A stretch of DNA of 64,000 bases from Siderastrea siderea. Taxonomy: Eukaryota > Cnidaria > Anthozoa > Scleractinia > Rhizangiidae. The stretch spans positions 36,310,686 to 36,374,685 of the forward strand of contig OZ034968.1 of the NCBI GenBank assembly GCA_964030785.1, in the 5' to 3' direction. This document shows, piece by piece, positions 45,501 through 56,780 of this stretch. Position 1 is the first letter of the stretch; each line of letters opens with the position of its first letter. The position numbers were made by a program, and so were the translations under genes. Below the pieces are notes generated by a model. That model saw only the letters and a program-made list of their open reading frames with translations, ran no database searches and was not told the DNA's origin.

Positions 45501-48500
45501 TTGAATTGAACAAATGACTACTCAAACTGTTAAGAATTATGTGTTCTTTTCAGCAAGATATTCATTGTTTAGATTTACTTTTTTGTTCCTTCTTAGGCGA
45601 CGTTCAAGTGATGCGTGGTGTAGACCCCGTGAAACCCGATGTGAGAGCCGCCAAACCCTCTTTGTAACCGTTCGCGTAAAATAAAAATCTAATCGAACTA
45701 AAAGTTATTTTTCCAGAAATAGTTTACCTAGACCAATATTCTGACAAAGTTTGGGAATTTTCGATTTTTTCATTTTGCACACCTCCAAGCGGTATTTAGC
45801 GACGGCCGCTCTTAAAAGAAGTACAGCATTCTTATTCTGGTATAAGGGTATTGTTCTTAAATGCTACAGCATGTACAAACTGAGTTTGGTTTTGAATGGT
45901 GAAGGAATCGAACTTCCCCGAGATGTGCATTTTTTTACGTCCACTTTAGTACTTCAACGACTGTACAAATAATTCACTGACGATTAAAAATTTTGCTTTG
46001 CTTCTGCCCTGAATTGTACAAATATATTATAGTTACCAAGATTCAGTTTGAATGGGTGTAACGACATTTGAATTATTACAATTCTAACAAAATAATTTTC
46101 GCCTATACATAAGTCTGGGCCACTGCTAAATCCAAATAGTAAAACTGCGATCATACCTCAATATTAGTACTAAACCGATTATTAACTAAGGGGAAAAATT
46201 AGCCGTTTGTAATGTATAATGCAAAGAGCAAATGCTACAAGGTTATGTCCCCCCCTCCCCCCAAAAAAAAAATTGTAAAGAAAATAAGCCTTTGACGTGG
46301 CACGAAGCACATGTAGGTACTCCAAAGGCAAAAAAGAAGGCCTTTTGTGAGATTGCAATTTGCATTTTTCTTTAAAACTACCACCACTACCACTAAAAAA
46401 AATTAACCATAAAATGGTGTGTGTCGAGAAGGGCAAAGGAAACTAATTCGTTCAGTAAAAACAGTCCTGTATCTACATATTAAACTACATAACACTCTAC
46501 ATCTTTTTTACATCCTCAGAATATAGCGATAATATAATTGAGTATAGCCTGTGCTAAAAATTCGAATTGAAAACCTTAATCTAAATTAGAGAAGGATTCT
46601 TTAGCATACGAATAGAGTACACCTTAACCTTCGTACAAAGAAACGTAATTCGACAAGTAACTGAACTAAGCTGGTATGCCACGCATAAAACTAAAACATT
46701 AATTACAAGGTATCCACAACAACATTACAGTTCCTTTTAGTCATGCTTTCTTTGGAAGAAGCGTCAAGATTAATAAAGAAACTTGTTAAGGAGAGTGAGG
46801 AGAGAGTACGAATCCTCGCACTCATCCGGTTTGAAACCGGTATGTTTTGAATAATTGCTTTTGCTTCCAGCCTCAGATTTTCACTGAAGACAATAAACAA
46901 CCAGGGATGAATTGCGGCATTCGCGTGTGCCGACCAGTAGAACAGCCATTTGAGAATTGTGGGAACGGCGTAAGCACTGCTGTAAAATTCCGACATTATG
47001 TGACAGACGTGTACAGGAAGCCAACAGAGTGCAAACACGGTGACAGCTGTTACCATCATCTTGATCACTGCACGTCGTTTTTTTGCTCGCTTGGCATAAG
47101 CCCGCTGATTGACATGTCCTGGAAGCTTGTGTCTCCACAAGAAGAAGGCGATCAGCGAGTACAGCACTGCCATGATGACAAGCGGGACTGCGTAGGTGAT
47201 GACAACTCTTGCGATCATTTCCACTTTGTAGAAAAGGACTGACGTCTCCAAATCTTCGTGCCAGTCATGGTAACAGACTGAAAGCCCATCTTCCGTCTCC
47301 TCTGTTTTGAATTTGTACAACTGTCCACTGAATACCAAACCAGCGCACAACCAAACGGCGACAATTAAACGCACAACTGACCTGCATGACAGCGGCTTCC
47401 TCCGGGTGCACACAATGGCCACATATCTCTCAGCGGCGATGACTGTGAGCGTCCAAATGGAAGTACAAATGGAAACCACCAAGAAGAATGGGATGAGCTT
47501 GCATAGTATTCCTCCTACTACTCCTGATACCCAACAGTATCCGCACAGGTAAAATGGCAGTGAGAAGCCTGAAGCTGTTATTACATCCACGAGATCAGCA
47601 ACAGCCATGTTAGCTAAAAGCCAATTGAACGGGTTTTTGTGTATTCGTACGCGCGTGCGCCCAATGTGAATGACCAGTGAATTGCCAACAAAGGCGAACA
47701 GTATAATGATGACGTAAGCGACTATCAGGATAATCTTTGTGACGTCACTGCTCTTGTCGACACTCTCATCTCCTCCTCTGCTGCTTATTGGCTCAGTAGA
47801 ATTGTGAGAATCGTTCATCGCTTACAGTGAAGAACCTAGGAGAATAGTTATTTGCGTAATAAGTAACTGAGGTTCGGGTGAGAGTTCAGTCCTCTTCACC
47901 AATCAATGCGTGCATCGTCAGTTGATTTTATTAATTCTCTCTTTGATGGTTTTAGTGGCTGTGAAGATTTGTAACAGCTACTGGTCATTCAATTTTCAGT
48001 GAAATTTGAACTCATTGTTACAGTTTGCCAGTTTGCCAGTTTGCCAATGAGGTCGATTGTAGCCACGGGGCCGGAGTTCGGTCGTTTGAGTTTCTCTCAA
48101 TCAATAATTTTCTACCAGTGTCACCCCTTTAACTGTTGGTAGCCGGAGCCTCTCATATTAATTGTATACTGCTCCCATGACTCTACAGATTTCCCGCTTA
48201 TGCAGAAACTGTCGAAAACGTTGGGCATTAGTGGTAATCTCATAACAAATATTTCAAATCTCTCAATTCAAGGCCGCATCCTGAGGGGCGTTATTTTATT
48301 GAACGCAGTTGACGCCAAATCTTTAGTGCTAACAACCCTGCTAACTCTCAGGTCTCACAGAGGTAATAAATTTTGCACAAAATGTTTGCCGTTCATAAAC
48401 AAAAGTTATATATAAAGAACACAAACGATTCACAGCATCAGGCAAACCACCAGCGCCCTAAACTTAAGGTGGCTGAACTTAATTTGCCCTCTTTGTGATT

Positions 48501-50349
48501 TTGACTGTTGAAGCGAATTAGCGCCCGCAAAGCTTTGGAAAAAACAAATATGGCGCTTATATAGCGATCATTATATTTTGTTCAGCGAAGTTCGTGCAAG
48601 TGTTATTTTCTTCCGTAATAATGTTATGTGTGAAAACATTTGTTATATATCAATGTACAAAAATATTAATGTTATACGATTGGAAAAATGCCCTGCCTTT
48701 CTAGATCATTTCTGGTCTATAGATCGAAAACCCTATCAAATGCAACACATACACAGTTGTGACTATGTTTTAGTCAGAAACTGCCCTGATTTCTAAGGAA
48801 CTGCTCATTAGAATTTCGTGAAAATTGGCAGAATACTAGTTCAGCACAGGCGTACCTAGCCTACAAAATCTGACGGAGGATACGCTCACAAAACGTTAAA
48901 CTGTGAAACATCAAATTCATGGAGGAACCTCTCTGCACTGGGAACCTTCGATTCTCTCACGCGTCTGTACTCCTCCCTGCGGTTTCGAACATTCCTTACG
49001 AATGCTTTCAAGCATTCATTTAAAATGACATTCAGCAAAATCCCCCGCCCTCTTATTTGTTTTTTAATTATCACTTCATAGAAATGCCCGCGCGGTAATA
49101 AAGGCTCTTTGCTGATTCAGGATTCAACACTAATCAGTCGGTAGGAGAGGAACATATATAGTTTCGTCTGTAGTATTTCAATGCCACTTAAATTTTGATA
49201 AATCTAATCGGCTTGGTTAAATAAAATGATATAAACAATTGCTGTCTACTACAGCAAGTATCCAAAAGTTGATATATTTTCTGCATTACACCAACAGTTT
49301 CATTCTTATGTTTAACAATCATGTTTTCGTAAGCTAAGAAGGAAGTAACAAAGGCAAAAGGAAATAAAATGAACTCGCGCTTAAGTTATAGTTGTTGAAG
49401 GATTAGAGCTTCCGGTTGTGTGGTAACGCACATTTACTAGGCGCTCACTTTCTTAGAGATACACAAGAAATGTCACTTAAACGCCGACAAAATGTTTCTA
49501 CGTAAACAAAGCAATATCACTTGCAAGAAATCAGCTTCTATACAGACTGCAGAAATTGGCTTACACCTGATCGCAGGTTCCTTTGTCGTTTTGGCACTGT
49601 ATACGAGCGTGAAATTAAGCTGAGCAAATGCAAGGAAACAAAGACAACTGATATCTCCACGAGAAAAGAAGATAATAACAAATATATATATAACAAGCAT
49701 AAATCGACTTCTAACCTACAGTGGTGACGGCGAAACTGACCAGACTGGATACAGATCGACTGAACTACGTACTGGAAATGGCCGTGCAAAGCGTGTGTAT
49801 CACTGACTCTGGGTCAAGGGTTTATTTATGTCTTCGAACACGGGAAGTTCTTAATTTGTCACGCGATAGGCACGAAAGCTAAAATGAAGCCTGCACACTT
49901 CAATCAACGACGCGTTGATTGGTTGGTGAAAGCTTATGACGTAAAGGTAAAAAATGCTTGTAAATAAAGAGTTGTAATATTAAATGTCTCTTTGGTGAAA
50001 AGGGATAATTAGATAAAAATAATTGCGATGCCAAGCCTTTTTATGAATCTGCCTCTATAAATTTTCTGATCTCGAAAAATTTCATTTATCAGTCCAAGTT
50101 CGGAAAGTCACGAAGCTCTATACCCCTTCTGGAACGAAAGAAATAAACAGCATTCAGTTGGACGTTCAGAAAAGTAAGCTACGTGACATTGTATGCAAAT
50201 CACTCCATAGCGGTTACATTACCCTTTACATCCTAACAGTGACGAAAATGAAATTTCTCTTTACATTATCGCTACTTGCAGTACTTGTTCAAACAATAAG
50301 TGATGAGCTGAGAATAAAGGAAATAATAACCAAGGACAAAATGTCTTGA
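42560..50349 (+). CDS. Tentative multi-exon gene of unknown function around GPCR copy 2
   Basis: Candidate exons with GT-AG sites and all in phase 1-1 are 42560-42625, 44295-44387 (LTIYQDYEAVSNTSTSSESG, Ser-rich), 44649-44672 (NHGTPPR), 48189-48362 (FPLMQKLSKTLGISGNLITN continuing for 58 codons) and 50093-50173 (VRKVTKLYTPSGTKEINSIQ). They may run into 50240-50349 with a stop. They join in a single open frame, and symmetric 1-1 exons are typical of extracellular proteins. Against this, no domain is recognised, codon-level conservation cannot be tested here, and the last intron would be only 66 bp. A further open segment at about 43113-43271 (FLEEHFEWKAHKVSATLESF) ends at a possible donor but does not join well upstream. 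The intron 44673-48188 would contain GPCR copy 2 on the opposite strand. Confidence 0.25.
45000..45812. repeat. Right arm (about 815 bp) of the long inverted duplication
   Basis: This is the reverse complement of 37213-38034, ending CGGTATTTAGCGACGGCCGCTC. The arms are separated by about 7 kb holding the 3.5-kb element and candidate exons. No direct flanking duplication was found at the outer ends. Confidence 0.88.
45813..46702. other. No recognised gene; 3' flank of GPCR copy 2
   Basis: AT-rich with a C-run/A-run (CCCCCCTCCCCCC then poly-A) near 46250. Probably 3' untranslated and intergenic sequence. Confidence 0.4.
46703..47818 (-). CDS. Class A peptide-type GPCR, intronless (copy 2)
   Basis: The single exon encodes 371 residues from an ATG at 47818. 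Alignment with copy 1 is gap-free through most of the 7TM core, with one residue fewer in the third extracellular loop (SSAYAVPT against SDAYDNIPT). About four in five residues agree by eye; differences cluster in the N-terminal tail, the TM5-TM6 loop and the C-terminal tail. Sequons are at Asn2 and Asn6. Key sites are Asn46, Asp75, Cys106-Cys182 and CWLP 265-268. Differences from copy 1 include AERYVAIV in place of ADRY (Glu130). TM7 again reads HPWLF (His304). Role and location are expected to match copy 1: a plasma-membrane peptide receptor with unknown ligand. It arose by duplication from the same ancestor and keeps the same orientation. Confidence 0.93.
   Translation of the reverse strand: MNDSHNSTEPISSRGGDESVDKSSDVTKIILIVAYVIIILFAFVGNSLVIHIGRTRVRIHKNPFNWLLANMAVADLVDVITASGFSLPFYLCGYCWVSGVVGGILCKLIPFFLVVSICTSIWTLTVIAAERYVAIVCTRRKPLSCRSVVRLIVAVWLCAGLVFSGQLYKFKTEETEDGLSVCYHDWHEDLETSVLFYKVEMIARVVITYAVPLVIMAVLYSLIAFFLWRHKLPGHVNQRAYAKRAKKRRAVIKMMVTAVTVFALCWLPVHVCHIMSEFYSSAYAVPTILKWLFYWSAHANAAIHPWLFIVFSENLRLEAKAIIQNIPVSNRMSARIRTLSSLSLTSFFINLDASSKESMTKRNCNVVVDTL
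47819..48188. other. No recognised gene; upstream flank of GPCR copy 2
   Basis: Contains a short triplet of CAGTTTGC units near 48020. The adjoining GPCR start is preceded on its strand by sequence similar to that upstream of copy 1 (CTTACAGTGAAGAACC compared with CTTGTCAGTAGTGTAGATCC), hinting that the duplication includes the 5' flank. Confidence 0.35.
50240..50349 (+). CDS. Possible small secreted-peptide or signal-peptide exon
   Basis: ATG at 50250 gives MKFLFTLSLLAVLVQTISDE, then LRIKEIITKDKMS and a stop: 33 residues with a clear hydrophobic signal-like core. It lies after a CTAACAG acceptor and could alternatively be the last exon of the tentative gene upstream. No Cys or dibasic cleavage sites are present. 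The function is unknown and it may be chance. Confidence 0.2.
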
Positions 50350-53090
50350 TATTTAGACAAATTCTCCTTACTAGTTCCATATGAAATATGTGGAGAACAG
50401 TAAGGGGAATATGCATTTTTATATCAGGTCTTAAAGGATTAAGATCTTTCTGTCAAGGAATTAGACCACAGTTTCGATCACTTGTTTGCGTGACCCTGGG
50501 GAACTTAGTTCGATCTAGCACGTGTAACCATTTCGATTGGCTTTCAAGAAGATCAAGAAGATGCAAATAACTCTTGTCACTGAATTCATTATCAGAAACT
50601 CTCCGATAGAATTTATGCTGGATTGGTTACCATGTAACCATGAACGAGTTGCAAAAACTGAAAACAAAGCAAAAATAACCAAAAACGCTTAAACAGTAAC
50701 AATAGCAGCAACAGCAACAACAAAACCAATCCGTGCAATGCAAAGCAATTCAAGTGAAACAAATTCTGGATTCCTAGCCGTCAACTGCTCAAGGGGATTA
50801 TTTTTGATGCAGTTAAGGGTATGAATTTTTTCCGTTTTGGACTTGAGGTCATTCTTCTTCCGCTGTTTGGTACTTCCCAGTCGGCTAATGCAAGGTCAAG
50901 TGAAATCGTTTTAAAGATCGGCACACACTAGTAAATACCTAGGTTGGTGAATGTAATGTCTCAATAGACACTCGAATAGAATAAAAGAATTTCTTGTTAA
51001 CTGGCAAAAAATAACAAGTGATAATTCAATTTTAGAAGCCGTCCTGGAGGGTCCTATCCGGACTCCGCTGGTATTACTAATCCGGGCTTTGAGCCCCCTA
51101 TGTATGCGGTCCTGGAGGGCCCTGATACAACATCATAAGATGTCCTCTTTTATCTGCGAGATATTCTACTTTGTTTGGGTCGTCACGCAACATTCTGGGG
51201 TGGTTGGGTGAGGGGGTGGAAGCTGTCACGTTAAGACATAATTAACAAATCGAGCAGGTTATTTTTTTCCTTCTTTATTGTGAAGTCAGCTGGCGAGTCA
51301 AACTCCTTAGCCTTCTATTCTTATTTTTGTTCCTCAACTTTCTGAGATGTAGTTCCAGTCTAAGGTGCGGCCATTGTTTGTTAAACTTGCTCTAGGTCGC
51401 TCGTCATTTCCTCTGCTTGAATAACACCGACCTCTTCAAGGCTCCCAGATAGTAGGGAGTGTAGGGACGGCACGAAAATTAGAAAGGGAACGCGAAAATA
51501 AGACACGCGGGATCTTGGGAAAAGGGGGCCTTGTCTCTCCCCAGCCTATACGCGTTTTTGGCGTTCGTTTTCTCAATTCATCTTGGAGACTGCAACACGC
51601 AAGAATTACACAAATGGGATGCACGCGTGAGAAGTGTGTGCGTGTGTAGGGTTTGAGTGTGATGCGCGTTTGGCTGCAAAACGAGCTCATCCTCAATTAT
51701 AGTTCCCGCATCTGTCATAACCAGCGGCAGGGTTTAAGTGTAAAGCCGCGCGCGCGCGTAGCCTACACACGACATAGCTAGAATGCACGCGTCAGCTGAG
51801 TGAATCCAAGGGTCCATTCTTTTGGGACTATTAATTCTGGCTATTCTTATTACGGTTTAGGAGTAACAGAATACACGGAATTTCAATTTCGAAAAGAACC
51901 CTTCTTCTGAAAACGGAATAACCATGGCGGAGGTGACCTGAGAACTACTATGTCTGTACATGCGCAGGCGGCTGCGTAGGATTTCCCGCGAAAAATTTCC
52001 CAAAAAGAACGCGTATTCTGTCTATTCCGAGTAAACTGTATTCCTTTCATTCTGTTCATTCTGTTATTAGGAGCACAATGAACAGAATGATCATTCCGAA
52101 AACAGAATCGCTCCTAAAAGAATACAAATACCCTCTATTCCGAATGTTCCTATTCCGGACTAGTCCCAAAAGAACACGCCCCACATTTCTATAAAATTGT
52201 AAGTCGTGCGTGCAAAATACCGGAAGTTAAAATGCCACGTAAAATCGCGCAAACCGGAAATAAAACGTGCACAAAACATTTGTTTTCATCTCGAAATTTT
52301 GCTTTTTGCCTTTTGTGGACAAAACTAAACTTTGACTCGACTTTTACGTTAATGACAATACGACTATATACTGTAAAAATATATTTAATTAACTATTTCT
52401 GTGGCTTTATCGCCAACGAATTCATCCTGCATGGTCACTGAAAATTGACTTGTAGTCAGTGAAAAGTCAGGGAATTTGTTTTGTACCGATCGATGGCAAC
52501 CCTGTAAAACTTAACTTTTTTCCGCAGTTAGTGCCTTAATGAACAAATCTTCTGTAGTATAATTAAATTGTATTTGCCCTGGTTATGGTATTGTTTGTTT
52601 TTGCTTCTTGTAACCCAGTCTTTATTAACGTAGAGTATCTACAATGGAATCTCGTCAGTTATACGATCACCACTGAGCCATAAAAATGAAGTCGGTTTTA
52701 AGGGGATGTCAGATAAGAAATAAGGACAATATCGCAAATAAGGCTGGATGATATCGCATTCAGTTTTGTTTCGGGCTTTGACGAAAGTGATCGTCTCATT
52801 AACAAGGCGTGGTTACACTGTACCTGTAGCGGGGGTGACGTCATTTTTTCCTTCCATGCACCACCCGAGGATGAAACACGAGGTGAATCAAAAGCCATGA
52901 AGGCTCTTGGTGAATAAATAACATCGTACACAAGGCAAACAAAGGGGCTAATTTTCACATTAGGTAGAGTTCCTTTAGGAAAGAGAAATGCGTTGAAATA
53001 TGCACGGATGTTTTTCTGTGGACAATAATCATCTCTTTCGAAAGGCGAATTTTTTTCCCAGAGGAACGACCCTCGTCGTGTTTGGTTAGA
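50350..53090. other. No recognised gene
   Basis: Contains CGCGCG-rich sequence at 51740-51770 and a degenerate inverted repeat at 52040-52165 built of ATTCTGTT/AACAGAAT (CATTCTGTTCATTCTGTTAT against AATGAACAGAATGATCATTC), probably a MITE remnant. At 49560-49575 (just upstream) CACCTGATCGCAGGTT resembles one end of the 30619 element, without a partner. Confidence 0.4.
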
Positions 53091-53098
53091 GTTTATTC

Positions 53099-53438
53099 CC
53101 TTGCCCTTTTAACACAATGGCAACCCTTTTATATACCTAGAGCAATAGTTGCACCCCTTTCTTATACCTCAAGGATAAGCCAAAACAATAGAATTTTCTA
53201 TAGTCCCCACATTTTTCCCATGCAGGCTTTCAGTTGTTGTGGTTGAGTTGCTCAAAGGCTCCACGCTTTCACATAGCTTCCATCTCTTTCACTTTGCAGC
53301 GGATTTGTTTGATCCTTTCATAAACTAGAAACTGCAATTTTCCCTACCCTTTCAATAGTATACTGCGAGCTTAAAAAGGCACCCCTTTCGGGCGGAGCCT
53401 CCCCGTATAGCCCACGATAGGGAGTACTACCCCCTCGG
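53099..53438. mobile_element. Decayed hAT-like MITE, third copy of the 18075 family
   Basis: The interior shares GGCACCCCTTTCGGGCGGAG and CCTCCCCGTATAG with the element at 18075, and the right end reads GGAGTACTACCCCCTCGG. The flanks GTTTATTC (53091-53098) and GTTTATCC (53439-53446) match at seven of eight bases. The left terminus is poorly preserved. Confidence 0.6.
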
Positions 53439-53526
53439 GTTTATCCTCCTAAACTGTGAGACTTCCATTTTTTCAACCTTGTTTACAACTAGGACTACGT
53501 AATGACTAAGGACCCCTGTCACCGGT

Positions 53527-53597
53527 TACCATGGTTGCCAGAGGCGTTTCTCGCGCGTGCTTCTTGAAAGCACGCGAGAGAACTGTTACCCAGGGTA
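53527..53597. mobile_element. 71-bp inverted-repeat micro-element with imperfect 9-bp duplication
   Basis: It starts TACCATGGTTGCCAGAG and ends with the reverse complement of TACCCTGGGTAACAG. The inner stems CTCGCGCGTGCTT and AAGCACGCGAG pair around TCTTG. The flanks GTCACCGGT (53518-53526) and GTGATCGGT (53598-53606) agree at seven of nine bases. Confidence 0.65.
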
Positions 53598-53819
53598 GTG
53601 ATCGGTAAAATTCACATCAAAGAGGAGCTTATATTGCATATGTCTCCTTTACTGTTATCCAACGTACGAGGTTAGCGCCTGTTCCTTTCTGGTATTTTTG
53701 AAGTTGTTGCCTGGCTCTTTCTGCTGAACACACGGCACAAACGTTCGGACTGTCTTTTAAAGCTCGCGCCTCTGATCCGTAGGTTGTGGAATCGTTAACC
53801 GTCGATTCGCGCTCATTAA

Positions 53820-54201
53820 AGGGACACTTCCACCAATTTTTAGGATAACTTTGAAAAGCTAAAAGACATATTCTAATCAGGGGAAATTCAAAAATACTGG
53901 TTGAGGCTCGTTCAAAACTACTCTACCAGTTCTCGGGGACTATAATTAAGTGTATTTGGCTGCGGATCGCTAGGATGGAAATCGATTGCAACTTGAAAAC
54001 ATCAGGCTGATGTACAGTTTTTCTTTTGTGTCGTGGAAAAATCGCCAGTAACTGACTATGGTTTGCTCTTCCTTTGAGAAAATCATTTGATTTTCTTCTC
54101 TTGACGTTCTAGGAGTATTCTGTGTACGTGAAAAGGCATTTAATGTAATTTTCAGCACATTCTTCACCCATAAAAGGTAAAAATCTTGTGACAGTGTCCC
54201 T
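53820..54201. mobile_element. About 380-bp MITE with TTAA flanks (piggyBac-like)
   Basis: The ends AGGGACACTTCCACC and the reverse complement of GTGACAGTGTCCCT are inverted repeats, each bordered by TTAA. A TTAA target is the piggyBac signature. No coding sequence is seen. Confidence 0.7.
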
Positions 54202-54488
54202 TTAAAGTGAGGGTTATTTACCTGGAGCGAGTGGTTATGAAATATTTTCCGTCGAAAAGAATATCAAAATATCTGCGGTACGTAGTTTAGCAGCTATTTG
54301 TTTTCTGCACGTTCTGTATTTGGTATTCTCATTGTGTTTCACAATGAGGTGTTTCAAGTTACGTAATAGGCGTTAATTGCATTGTATATATAGTCTTTTG
54401 ACAGTTTGTGTTCTTCATTCGGGTCTGCGAACGCCACACCACTGCTTTTTAACAGGAAACCAGAGCACGTGGTGGCTCAAACGTTGGA

Positions 54489-55112
54489 GTGTTGGATCCC
54501 TATATTGGCGCTGCTATTCAGTCTACCGTTTCCGAATATAGAGGTTGTGTAACCGATAACCTTGCACGGGTTATTGAATCTCGTCTCAGTGATTCCGCAA
54601 ATCGTTTTTCCGAGGAAAACAGCTCGTCCGTTGAACAAGCAGTCAAGAAAGTTCGCCGCGAGCAATATACTTGCAAGAGGAAAGGAAATCAGCAGCAGTT
54701 AGACCATTCTCTCCAAGTTCTGGATAAACTGGACGAAGCGTCTGACGCCCTTAAGCACAAATCATACGAGAAGGTTAAATCGGCCCTTGGGTCAGGTACC
54801 GAATTGGTCTCAAAGCGTATTTTAAAAAGCAATTAAGCTAGCCGATAAGAGCGAATTTGGATGGGCGACCGTCAACGAATACCTGTCGGACAAGCTCGCC
54901 TCTGACTCTGACGACGAGAAAAGAATTTACTGGGCGGAGAGAAGGGCTGAGAGGAAAGTGCATAAGGAGAAACTTCGACGTGCCCGTCCTGGCGAGAAAG
55001 GAAATAGTTCCACTACTGCGTTCCTCTCTGCTTCTTCGCCAAGATATTCGTCAAACGATTTAGCCTCTCGCCCTGAAGCCAGGCCAGCTCGTCGGTTGGG
55101 CCCTTGTTTTAA
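54489..55112 (+). pseudogene. DIRS gag-like protein fragment, frameshifted and cut at the zinc knuckle
   Basis: A first segment (54489-54836) contains VKKVRREQYTCKRKGNQQQL and DHSLQVLDKLDEASDALKHK. After an A-run the frame shifts, and the sequence continues as [38 protein letters not shown] and [10 protein letters not shown] to ARRLGPCFK. In full-length relatives the CF-K is the start of a CCHC knuckle. Here it stops after PCFK and passes directly into the B1 repeat. Coiled-coil-forming heptads are likely in the middle. It would have been a nucleocapsid-type structural protein. Confidence 0.7.
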
Positions 55113-55596
55113 GATGAGTAGCCAAAACTTTTTTACTATACTATCTTTGCTTTTGCTTCGTCGATTATGGCGTTACTCTCCGGGCCATAATCCAATATTC
55201 TCAGTGAATTGCTGTATTTTTGTTCCTGCTCTAAGTTAGTGCAGAATATCAAAATATCTGCGGTACGTAGTTTAGCAGATACTTGCTTTCTGCACGTTCT
55301 GTATTTGGTATTCTCATTGTGTTTCACAATGAGGTGTTTCAAGTTACGTAACAGGTGTTAATTGCGTTGTATATATAGGCTTTTGTCAGTTTGTGTTCTT
55401 CATTCGGGTCTGCGAACGCCACACGCTACACTACTGCTTTTTATTTTTATGTTGGGAACATTATTTTAATGTTTGTTCTTTGTTGCCTTTTTTCTTTTCA
55501 GTGCCGGGGGAGAACGGCCATGTAAGTTCCTCATGCACGAAAGCCGCGGATGCTTCAGAAAGCAACGCTCGCCGTGAGTGACTAGATGGCGGTTCA

Positions 55597-56430
55597 TTGA
55601 CCACGGGTGATGCTGAAACTCGAGTTGAGTGTGATTTAATGCATTTATCGCCTTGTAGTAGCGATGAATTTAGTGTTAAGGGTGATAGCAATGGCACACG
55701 GAAGTCCTCACTGAACTTCAGGTTTGAAACTTTAGATGCTCCAGATTTTGTGCTTGACATGATAAGGCGTGGTTACAGGTTACCATTAGCAGAGTACCCC
55801 ACACAGTGCTTTTTAAAAAACAACAGATCTGCACTTCAGCATCCAGAATTTTTGGCTGAAGCAATTAGCAAGCTTCTAAGTAACGGTTGTATTGTTGAGC
55901 ACGAAGTTCCTCCGTTCTGCGTCAATCCATTAATGAACGCCCAGCTTCCAAGGTTCAACTCTAAATTTGCCTCCCCCGGCTGCAGCGGCGTTAACGCCCT
56001 GGCTCAGGATTGGCAAGACGAGAACAACTGGATCTGCCCTCCTGTGAGCGCCATCGTGCCCTCTATTAGAGCTCTCTCGTCCTGCTCTGGTTACGGCACT
56101 TTGATTGTTCCACAATGGCCCTCAGTCTATTTCTGGCCTTTTTCGCGGGACCGCCCCTCCCAGTTCAAGTCCTTTGTTAAAGAAGTGCTTGAGCTTCCAT
56201 GTATAGAAGACCTCTTGTTGGAAGGTCCTGGCCAAAAGCAAATTTACAAGGCGCGTTCCTCGGCCTTCAGCGGTTGCCTGAAATTCAAAATGTTAACTTT
56301 GCGAGTGGATTTTAGGTCAGCTTTGTCATGCAGTTTTGTTTTCCGACAGGTAGCTTATCTTAAACTTAGGAACTTAGTTTTGCTATCTTATAGTTTTTGT
56401 TCACTTTTGCTTTGGATCGTGTCGTTTTGA
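55597..56430 (+). pseudogene. DIRS reverse transcriptase/RNase H fragment with internal deletion
   Basis: The frame encodes FETLDAPDFVLDMIRRGYRL, then LAEYPTQCFLKNNRSAL and LSNGCIVEHEVPPFCVNPL, the N-terminal edge of a DIRS reverse transcriptase. At residue about 112 it jumps to AQLPRFNSKFASPGCSGVNA and QDENNWICPPVSAIVPS, which belong to the region after RNase H. The catalytic palm and RNase H core are therefore deleted in frame. The product would be inactive. Confidence 0.75.
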
Positions 56431-56645
56431 TTTGTGTTTTTGCCTGATTTGGCAGCGTCATTTTAGCGCGTAGATTGGTCTACGATTGTTTATGCCATGT
56501 TTTACTATTTGTTTGTGTTTTGTCTGATTTGGCAGCGTCATTTAGGCGCGTATTTTTCGGTCTTCGATTGTTTAATGCCATGTTTGCTGTTTGATTGTTT
56601 TTTTGCCTGATTTGGCACCATCAGTTGAGCGCCAGTCTTGGCCTC
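56430..56645 (+). repeat. Tandem repeat, unit about 85-90 bp, three copies
   Basis: TTTGCCTGATTTGGCAGCGTCA (second copy GTCTGATTTGGCAGCGTCA) recurs three times, followed each time by a GCGCGTA/GGTCT/GATTGTTT pattern. It lies inside the DIRS element between its pol and recombinase parts. Confidence 0.8.
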
Positions 56646-56780
56646 CGGTTTGATGTTTTTTAGTACAAGTCGTGCCGTGCTACTTTTTGGCACGTTATGT
56701 ATCTCACTATCTTTCTGTATTTTGTATGTCACGGTGTTCTACCTTTTTACTACTTACTTTTATTTTATTATTTTTTCTAG

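Noticed and set aside
46847..47242. 131-codon plus-strand frame
   Set aside because: Antisense shadow of the class A GPCR copy 2; the same kind of shadow occurs in copy 1 at 23677-23916.
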